NCBI RefSeq assembly: GCF_011745365.1
Contig: NW_024468910.1
Coordinates: forward strand, 2,012,068-2,076,067
Source: Cryphonectria parasitica EP155
Lineage: Eukaryota; Ascomycota; Sordariomycetes; Diaporthales; Cryphonectriaceae
Length of the DNA stretch: 64,000 nucleotides
Direction: 5' to 3'
The notes beneath the pieces were generated by a model that was not told the DNA's origin, did not search any database, and was given only the letters and a program-made list of their open reading frames with translations. Of this stretch, positions 56,103 to 64,000 are shown in pieces. A program made the position numbers and the translations under genes. How positions within the stretch are numbered: the first letter of the stretch is position 1; each line of letters begins with the position of its first letter.

Positions 56103-58676
56103 ATGATGGCTCACACGGGATCGATTATCCAGAACCTCCCAGAGATGCTCGCCCAGGACCTCACGGAGCGACAGGATGTCTTTCTGGCCAGGAACCTTAC
56201 AGCAGGGAGACCGTTGGTGGCTCAAGCCTCGCGGGCGCTGGCACCTGACGTCCCACAGCGCAGTCCCAGTCGTGTGGCAAGGCACATGTCGTACAGTGCA
56301 TCCTCAGAAGCCGACCTGTGTACTGTGAGGCGGAACAGCATGGGCAGCGCTTGGAAAGGGGACGAGAGAGGAGGGCATATGCTTAAAGATGCACAAGCTC
56401 GCCGTCGCTCATTCCCGATCAAGAGGTCAGAGTACATACCCAGTGCCTGCAGGTTCTCAATGAGGCCGGGAATCGAGGGACAGGAGCGGAAGCTGATCCT
56501 GAACGGCATGGATGAAGGTTGGGGGAGCGACTCGTCGGCGGATCTTGAGGCCGGAATGTCTTCTCCGTCCGTCCACACGCGACAGCAGTCCTTTACTACT
56601 ACAACCACGTCCATCGACGTGGTGCTTGGACCTGGAGGCGGGCGAGGGGTAGGAGGGTGCGGGTTGGTTGCAGGCAGTCCGCAGAAGACGGCTGCGCACT
56701 GTGGCGGGGCGGAAGGGGAGAGCTGGGTTGACCTGGAGCCCGACTTGCTGCAGCAGCAAGAAAGGAACGTGAATGGACGAGGAGGCAAATCACTGCGGAC
56801 ACCTGACGACTTCCAGCATCAGTGCGGCAATGCCTTTGAAACGCATGCTGCAAACGACAAGTCACCTGCTTCAAGAGGAGATCCGTCTGGCCAGCCTCAC
56901 CACCTACCACCAATCCAGGTGCCCAGGAGGTCGTCGTCGCTGAGCCATCGCGTTTGTACAGTCACCATGGGGGAGAACATCTTACCTTCTCGCAGAGCTT
57001 CGACCCACAATCTCAACCAGGACCTGGTCTCGCAGCAACACCAACAATATCAACAAGCACAGGAACAATCCCAACAACAACCACAACTCTTGCCATCATC
57101 ATCATCATCATCATCACCACCACCACTGCAAACCTCATCTCACCGAACTCCTCTCAATGCTGCCTCGCTGAGTCATTGGGACGGGCGAGAGACAGCATTT
57201 GGAAATCTCATACCTGCTGCTGCTGCTGCTGCTGCTCGTCGCCGAACTCTTTCCAATTTGCAGATTGAAACGTCACTGGTAGCTTCAGATCAACTATCAT
57301 TGCCTCCCCTCCCTACCACAGACACGGCGCGCCGCGACGTTCCGCGCAAGCATCAACATCAACAACCCTCCAAGCATCGAAAATCGCTGAGTGGCAACAA
57401 CATGCCCGGCATCGGTCGCGTCAACACCTGGCTGTCGTCTGGCGGCGGTGGTGGCAGCAGTGCTACCGTTGCTCCTGCCCCTATCGAATCTCTCCCATCT
57501 GACTTTTTGCCATCCTCGTCGCCCAACGGCATGTCTCCCATCACCACCAACATTCGCGTCTCTGGCGGTGTTCTCGAGAACCTGCGTCTCATTGTCTGCA
57601 ATTTTCCCGACCTGTCGCTCACAACCAGCTGCTTGACCATCCAGACTATCCGCAGCTACGCCCGAAAGCTACGCCGTGGCGACCTCATCCACGACCGTGT
57701 TCCCGCCTGCCGTCTACAGGAGGAGCAGACGCGAGCCACCATCCGATCGCCCACCTCTCCTGAGCTGCGGACCCACCTGAATCGCAAGAAATCGCTTGGA
57801 AATCTCAAACTGATAAACTCACTGCGTGGAAAATTCAGCAACCGCTTCGGCCATTCTGCCACTTCTGCCACCCTCCAAGGAAATGGCGGCGACCACCTGT
57901 GGGGTCCTCCTGCTGCAGATGACCCCCATGCTGTTACGCTTGGATTCGACAGTCTGCCCTCTGATCCGGTCGAGACTGAGGTCGAGGCCTGTGTCGATGC
58001 GCTTCGAGTCATCTTTCCAGACGGCACCAACTATCTGCTTGATCTCCTGTACGCCCACATCATCGCCTACAACTACATGAATTCGCTCCTCGGTGGCTTG
58101 GCTCCCCTGAAGCTGCACAGCAGCGGTGGCGGTGGCAACGGCAACGGCGGATTCCCTCCTCTCAACACCAAGCCCTCGATGAAACTCCCTGCGGGCGTCA
58201 CTAGTCTTGCCGACCTGCAGATGCACCCTGATTCCAGCGAGACGGTCATCCACGACTTCCACCACAACGTAGCCACCGTGGCCTCCAGAGTGACTGTCCC
58301 TTCCAAGGCGGCCGCAACACTTGGTCTTGGATGTACCGACTTTTGCAACGGGCCCTTCGCACCAGCCCCTGGCCCTCGCGGCGGCGGCGGCGGCGGCGAT
58401 CTCCACGCCAAGTTGCCTCTCAAGAATTCTCCCACCGCCACATCATTCACCCAGTCCCTCGAGTCGGAACAGGCCATGCGGCACCTGCGTGACGATATCG
58501 CCCTCAACATCTACCGCCTTGTCGAGATGACCAAGAGCTGCTCGCGTGGCCAGATCTGCCGATCCCACGAGGAGCAGAACGCCATCCTCTCCATCACCGA
58601 CGGCAACGTGCTGGACCCCATGTTCATGCGTGCCATGTGTGAGGTTGTGCGCTGTTACGAGGAACTCCTTGCTTAG
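56103..58676 (+). CDS. Large, mostly disordered hypothetical protein
   Basis: ATG 56103 (a second Met follows at once) opens a single exon of 857 codons. The first 480 residues are low-complexity: Ser/Arg motifs like RRSSSLSHR and RRASTHNL, CAA-rich polyglutamine (57025-57090), a CAT/CAC-type Ser run (57094-57120), poly-Ala and Gly runs. The C-terminal half holds the ordered part: VLENLRLIVCNFPDLSLTTS, SYARKLRRGDLIHD, then VEACVDALRVIFPDGTNYLLDLLYAHIIAYNYMNSL, and a final helix, LRDDIALNIYRLVEMTKSC ... MCEVVRCYEELL. I recognise no domain. Multiple RRxS-type motifs suggest phosphorylation. The C-terminal blocks look like a conserved fungal family of unknown role. Confidence 0.75.
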   Translation: MMAHTGSIIQNLPEMLAQDLTERQDVFLARNLTAGRPLVAQASRALAPDVPQRSPSRVARHMSYSASSEADLCTVRRNSMGSAWKGDERGGHMLKDAQARRRSFPIKRSEYIPSACRFSMRPGIEGQERKLILNGMDEGWGSDSSADLEAGMSSPSVHTRQQSFTTTTTSIDVVLGPGGGRGVGGCGLVAGSPQKTAAHCGGAEGESWVDLEPDLLQQQERNVNGRGGKSLRTPDDFQHQCGNAFETHAANDKSPASRGDPSGQPHHLPPIQVPRRSSSLSHRVCTVTMGENILPSRRASTHNLNQDLVSQQHQQYQQAQEQSQQQPQLLPSSSSSSSPPPLQTSSHRTPLNAASLSHWDGRETAFGNLIPAAAAAAARRRTLSNLQIETSLVASDQLSLPPLPTTDTARRDVPRKHQHQQPSKHRKSLSGNNMPGIGRVNTWLSSGGGGGSSATVAPAPIESLPSDFLPSSSPNGMSPITTNIRVSGGVLENLRLIVCNFPDLSLTTSCLTIQTIRSYARKLRRGDLIHDRVPACRLQEEQTRATIRSPTSPELRTHLNRKKSLGNLKLINSLRGKFSNRFGHSATSATLQGNGGDHLWGPPAADDPHAVTLGFDSLPSDPVETEVEACVDALRVIFPDGTNYLLDLLYAHIIAYNYMNSLLGGLAPLKLHSSGGGGNGNGGFPPLNTKPSMKLPAGVTSLADLQMHPDSSETVIHDFHHNVATVASRVTVPSKAAATLGLGCTDFCNGPFAPAPGPRGGGGGGDLHAKLPLKNSPTATSFTQSLESEQAMRHLRDDIALNIYRLVEMTKSCSRGQICRSHEEQNAILSITDGNVLDPMFMRAMCEVVRCYEELLA

Positions 58677-60901
58677 ACCCTCAACACGCCCGTCAATCTG
58701 GTTCAACATGCGAACACACATCGTCTCTGGGATATTCGTTTTCAAGGACAAGGAAGGCCACGTGGCAGGACCTTCAAGGATGGATACACGGCCTCCTTAT
58801 ACGGGGGGGCATGCGCGTGGGTTCTACCATATTCTCTGTTCCCTCCTACTATTCCATGGTCCCGCTTCGGACTGTTGTTAGGGTTTTGGGCTTTTCATCA
58901 CAATACCCTCACATGGATCGTCTTTTTCAGCTTCAGGATGCTGGCGGACCCGACTCATCTTTGATGGCGTTGGATGGAATATTACAACCGTCAACGGTTG
59001 GCCACAACCCCCGGTTTCTCGACATTTCCCATTTCCCATTTCCTTTTTTTTTTTTCTTCTTTTCCTTCTCGGCCCTGGCATGTGGCCTGTTTCCACTTCG
59101 CGTCACCCCACAGCATATTTATTACACCTTCTACCCGCCGATCTGCCCCCATTCCTGACAACATTCTTATTTATTATTACATTCACCCCCAACGGGACTC
59201 TGCGCCATATGCACCCACCAAATAGGTGACCCAACAACGCCAACTAATTTCGGGTCTTTTTTTCTCCACTCCCATCGATATCGTAGAAGGGTGCTGTTTC
59301 AAACTCCTCACAGCGGCTGGATTGGGTACTCGGCCTGTTGGTTGAGGTTTTTTGGCACAACAGATGCTTCTCAATTTTTCAGTTTCGGACGGGATTTTCT
59401 CGGGCTGTTTTTTTGTTTCTCTTCTTTCTTTCTCTTTTACTTCTTGCATTTCCATCCCCCCCTCCCCCCCCCCCCAATTCTTCTTTTGCATTTGCCGTCG
59501 TCACGCACGACAGAAAATCCTGTGGAGGCGCAATGGCAGAAATGGGTTGCTCGACAGGTTGGGCAGGGATCATAGAGGTTGAGATGTGTTTGTGCGGTTG
59601 GGGTGACGGCTATGGGTATTAGTGGGCGATCACCCGGGAAGACCCCAACGGCCTGGAGGACCAACGGCTCTAGCCGGTGATCCACACTCCCGATCTCTCG
59701 ACCACCTTCCTACACAGATAATCCCTTTCACATTCGTCCTCATGGCTCAGAGATTGGATGACTTGGCATCCCTTGTGGTCAATTCTCCATCGTTGTTCTT
59801 CGCCTCAAGCTCACTGTCTCTTTTGGAGAGAGAGGGTACCGGAGCGGGTGACTTGGGCGAGGGCAGCCGGATGGAGGAAGGAACAGGACGTGGACGAGGC
59901 ACAGGCTATCGAGTGGAGGGAGGCTTGGTGCACAGGCGGCACTTGCTCCATCTCGTTTCCACTGAAGAATCAATGGTGGACATGGGCCACGTGTTACGAT
60001 ATTTTTTAGGAGGTAGAGAATGGCAATTGGGTTGATATCTCCATGCTTGTACATCTCGGAAAGACTGGAATTACTGATCAACATTGGCCAAGTACCTGGA
60101 GAAACGATGTCGCTGCATATGGGACCAGACCCCATATTCATAATCTGGGTCAGGGATGCAAGGGAGGCTCTAACGACTCCGATTGCAGACTACCGGGATA
60201 AACTCCTCCCCTACCTTGCACGCTAGTCTCTATACATACTAGGCCCTTCTCTCTATACAGATTTCAATGTGAGGTTATCGTGACTACACACACGCTCACT
60301 TGCTGCGTGACTCGCATCTGAACCAGGATCAGATGACCAAACCAAGCACATTGCCTTATTCACAGGTAGAGATAGACACAAGGATGGTTGGTCTCCGGTG
60401 TGTAGGAAGTCGTCAAGCAGTCTTTTTTTCTTTTCTTTTGGCGGGGGGGAGGGGAAGAGCTCTCTCCATTTTCCTTCCCGGGCTGAGATACCTCAGGGGC
60501 CCCTCGATCCTGACAGCCAGAAATCAAGATAGAGACAGCGATAGTATGGCGAGGATAGGTTTGAAGGTATAGCGCAAGACCCCAAAACTGGAGAAGACTC
60601 ATGGCTTTTTTGGGGGGAAAAACTGCATTCTGATAGGGTAAAGGCTTGTGACTACGTGAAATTACGTGACTAGCAGCCAGCTGATCTCACTCCATCAAAT
60701 AACATGGGAGTCCATAATCTTTAATCAGATCCAATCAAGACGCCCAATTCATCTCTCCCAACAAGGTCAGGAAACATTGTGTCAATCCAATGGGCAGACC
60801 CTTATCCATCCTCTCCATCCGCCAGCTTGTAGTGATCATGAGCATGTCGCTGCCAAATGAAATAATTGGCCCCTCAAAATGGTATCAATCTCAGAACAGA
60901 A
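58677..60901. other. Intergenic region between convergent genes
   Basis: 3' region of the 857-residue gene and of the reductase gene. T-rich (59045-59060) and poly-C (59463-59475) runs occur. No gene recognised in 2.2 kb. Confidence 0.5.
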
Positions 60902-62031
60902 TCAGGTGCGATCATCCATCGAGAAACGTCCCAGATCCCAGGTGCGAAGATGGGCCGTCTTTCCAACAGAAGAGATCTCCTGAACTTCTGCGTCCGTCAG
61001 CTCGAACTGGGCAGCCTGCAAGTACTCTTTGAGCCGTTCCTCGGTCTCTGTGGTTGTAATTGCGACGATTTCCAGTTCAATTTGCCACTTCAGTAAAACT
61101 GCAGTGACAGAAACGCTGTGGGCCTTGGATATCTTGTCCAGTACAGGATCCAGAGGGCCACCTGCACCCGCAGTGATGGGCGCAAGGGGATGGTGGGCGC
61201 ACACCGTGATTCCTCTGCTCTGCATCCACTTAACATAGTCATCAGACCGTTGTAGGTATGGGTGGAACTCGATCTGGTTCACGGTAGGGGGGACTTTGGC
61301 AATGTCGAGAATTGCCTCGACATGCTGACGTAGAAAGTTGGACACACCAATAGCCTTGGCCCGGCCAGAGTTAAATATGAACTCCATATATCGCCATGCT
61401 GTCTGTAGGTGGGAGAAATCATCCGTGAAGTAGGGAGACTCGATTAAAGCCCTGAGAGATATGTCAGTTCTGGCGTTGATGAAGCTGAAGCTGGCCAAGG
61501 TTGCAGCAGGTTGACCTACAGATCAACGTAGGGCGTCTTCAGCCTGCGAAGACTGTCTTTGATGTACTCTTCAGGGTCCTCAATCGGACAAGGTAGCTTG
61601 GTTGTCAGAAAAAGCTTGTTCCTTGGAACTCCACTCTCTTTGATTGCCATTCCAACCTCCTCCTCAGTAAAGTAAGACCTGGATGTGTCGATATGGGTGA
61701 AGCCAGACAAAATCGCAGTCTTTATCATATGGATGAGTTCTGGGTTGACTCTGCCGCGCTCTGGCTTGGCCCACGTCGAGCCAGTGCCGAAACCTACCTG
61801 TGAGGTGCCAGAGTCGACACGTCAGCTGAATGATAGTGACTTGCATATTGATAACAAGCAATAGCACGAATGAAAAGGGTGCATAAAGAAAGGAGGGACC
61901 AAAGGAAGAGGGAGGACTGAGGAGGTGGTGGTACTTACAGCTGGTATCATTGCACCTGTTTGCAGTGGGAATTTTGGGAAGGGTTTGGGGCCGCCCGTTA
62001 GACCACATAGAATACTCTCAAGGCAAGACAT
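60902..62031 (-). CDS. Aldo-keto reductase with Glu replacing the catalytic His
   Basis: Three exons, 62031-61939, 61797-61520 and 61451-60902, with GT...AG introns of 141 and 68 bases, encode 306 residues, the usual AKR length. Seen in order: PLQTGAMIPAVGFGTGSTW, HIDTSRSYFTEEEVG, NKLFLTTKL, LKTPYVDLALIESPYF, AIGVSNFLRQHVEAIL, VNQIEFHPYL, GITVCAHHPLAP, and the cofactor part LKWQIELEIVAITTTETEERL. Catalytic residues are Asp68, Tyr73 and Lys98; the fourth, normally His in a LIHxP motif, is Glu128. The second intron lies immediately before it. NAD(P)H-dependent reduction of a carbonyl or enone in the cytosol is expected; the substrate is unknown. Confidence 0.9.
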
Positions 62032-64000
62032 GATGATGTATGACAGCAGAACCAATGTCCGCAGTGGGTTCTGTCTTGTGAGGTAGGAGAGTGGATCTTG
62101 ACGGTAGATTTGGAATGGGAGAAGGATTATTCTTGTACTGTTGTTTGCAGTGGAGTATTGTGTTGATGTGAGTGTTGGTGTTGGTGTTGGCGCGGGGGTC
62201 GGGTGGTGTTGTTTGCAGCGGCCACCCTCTTTGTAGATGGGAGCAGAGATACAACTGGAGCTTGCATAATCTTGGGACTGGAACTGGTAAGGGGCATGCG
62301 AGAAATAGTTCTGGCATGCTTGTTGGGATGGAGAACGATGCTTTTCTGGGTCAGAAAGAATGGTGCCTGGGAAGGTGGGACGCGACAACTGACCTCAGGT
62401 GTTATCCTGTCAGGAAATGAAGTTCGTGTCTGCACAAGCGTAGTTTACCTGGTAGGTTCTCGTGTCGTACATTCCCAAGGGAGCCTGGAATAGGGCAGGA
62501 GGACGTTGCTGGTAGCCAAAGCATCAGACGAGAAGGGTGGAGACAGCTCACTAGATTTTAGAAGCATGAGAAATCCAGAGAGGGAGCGCTAGGACAAATT
62601 CAAAACCTCTACAGACACCTCTGGCAAGAGAAAATCTAATGCATCAAAGAAAAGCTGTCAACTGCTACGGCAGGCTAGGGCAGCTTACCTTCCTTGTCTT
62701 GGGAATGACGCACATGCCTTCCTCCCAGAGCAGAGGATAGTAGCGTTTTTCAAAAGAGGCAAAGGAAAATATAATACAAGACAGCAAAGATACCCCCTGC
62801 ATGACAGCAGGTCAACTCAAGTAGTTGCTAGGGCTACAGCCAAATCCAGGGCGTATTCAGTCCGAAGAATTGCAGAAGATCCCACCTGAGACTTAAATCA
62901 ACTAATCTACAGTGAGTTACTGAGATGTGAGGTTTAGAAAAGGACAAGGTTTTGCCTGATATCTCCCCCCCCCCCTCTCTCCCCGGCCCCAAGGAAAGCA
63001 CATAGGCGGCCGCCTGCCATTCTCCCACAAGCTGCTGCCAGGCTTCTCTGGAAGGAGGCTCCAAAAAGAAGAGAAATGGCATGTGTAGTCAAACATATCT
63101 GGATAGCTACAGCAAAACAATGATGCTGAGTTTCCCTCAGCCTCTTGGGTTCTGATTCACTTTCGGGGAGGAAGTCATTCGAGTCAACAACTGAGACATC
63201 ATCGTCGTCGTTGTCCTCCTCTCCCTCGAGTCAGCTGTGCATCTTTTACACTAGGTCGACAGAACTCTCTATTTCAGCCAATGAACTGAAGGCGAGACTG
63301 GCGTCCGAGGCTGACTGGCTGACATATGAGTGTATGGCCAGGTCAACAACTGTGACCAATCTTGCAAAAGGGGAAGGACTTCCTTCTGACTTATTCTTTC
63401 CTCTGCTCCTAATCTTTAAGCATATGCAGATGTTAAAAAACTAAAAGAGATTACCAATTCACTTCAAATTGCAGTAAATCATTAAAGACTAGGTTTCAGC
63501 AAAACATGGAACGCGAATGCAAAACTGCGAAAGAGGTTACCCAAAGGCACACCATCCTCTACGACACACGCATAACTTTGGCCTCTACTTTTCTTTCTTA
63601 TTTACGGGAGTCTCTGCGTTTCCTAGATGGTATTATGCGTAGTTGCTTTTATTTATACTCGCATGCTTGTAGGTCTAAGACTTGTAGGTGCGGTAATTGC
63701 ATCAAGGTATTATGATAAAATGATTGAAGAAGACGACCAACCCCCCTCCCCCCCCCCACCCTTCACAAGAGCCCGATCCTAGGGATAAGTAACACCGCTT
63801 TAGAGACTTGAAAACTTAACACCATGCATCATAAACCATGACATTCCAACCATCTTCAAAAAATTGCTGACCGCCAGCCCGGCCAGCACCTGGGAACAGT
63901 TGACAGTCCCTAGCAAGACGAGCAGCGCCATCCGCAACGTCACTAAAAGACTCAAGAACTTTGGTCTCCTTGTTCTGGTTGGATTAGAGAAGCAGATGTA
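62032..64000. other. Right end of window, no gene recognised
   Basis: The first 400 bases probably hold the promoter of the reductase gene. Frames at 63145-63444 and elsewhere have no domain. Poly-C runs occur at about 62965-62974 and 63741-63758. Confidence 0.5.

Noticed and set aside
57819..58406. 195-codon minus-strand frame in the 857-residue gene
   Set aside because: Antisense of a long biased coding exon.
1..64000. CRISPR arrays, riboswitches, bacterial operons
   Set aside because: The sequence is fungal nuclear; no regularly spaced short repeats beyond the minisatellite and microsatellites were seen.

Overview
The window is from a filamentous ascomycete (Pezizomycotina, probably a Sordariomycete). 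The genes have short introns of 45-200 bases with fungal GT...AG and CTRAC-type signals. Several families are restricted to, or typical of, filamentous fungi: a FunK1-type kinase, a phosphorylase-NACHT-ankyrin NLR, an EAF elongation factor and a Yap-type bZIP. The repeats carry the signature of repeat-induced point mutation (RIP): stop codons that are explained by CpA to TpA or TpG to TpA changes.

Layout. (1) 0-12 kb is a repeat block. It holds a Fot1/pogo-like DNA transposon with 57-base terminal inverted repeats and TA target duplication (831-2688), a decayed coding stretch of unknown type (about 2935-4056), a complete but heavily mutated chromodomain Ty3/gypsy retrotransposon (4057-11464), and the N-terminal half of a Tc1/mariner relic (11465-11944). 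The Ty3 element carries, on its opposite strand between pol and the 3' LTR, a spliced gene for a Zn2Cys6-like plus coiled-coil protein. (2) 12-35.3 kb is an accessory island of lineage-specific fungal families, mostly broken: an NLR-type N-terminal exon, a TGG-to-TAG riddled membrane-protein pseudogene, a C2H2 factor with two frameshifts, a phosphorylase-NACHT-ankyrin NLR pseudogene, an HNH fragment and a FunK1 kinase pseudogene. Among these sit open genes: a PD-(D/E)XK-like nuclease-fold protein (13765-14872), a divergent pair of a coiled-coil protein and a DUF7924-like PD-(D/E)XK-like protein (16177-20139), and an ankyrin-DYW-type deaminase (25229-26851). (3) 35.3-64 kb is gene-sparse, apparently conserved chromosome: Yap-like bZIP, EPT1/CPT1 phosphotransferase, a fungal sulfotransferase-family protein, a P450 fragment, a minisatellite, EAF, an unknown gene with an in-frame stop or intron, a large disordered unknown protein and an aldo-keto reductase with a Glu in place of the catalytic His.

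How the genes fit together. The right half is ordinary nuclear housekeeping and regulation and is not a cluster. The island mixes nucleic-acid-acting folds (PD-(D/E)XK, DUF7924-like, HNH, DYW deaminase), NLR parts and a kinase family. In fungi these families are fast-evolving and often linked to non-self or conflict biology. Whether they form a functional unit here is inference. All intron boundaries were set by eye.
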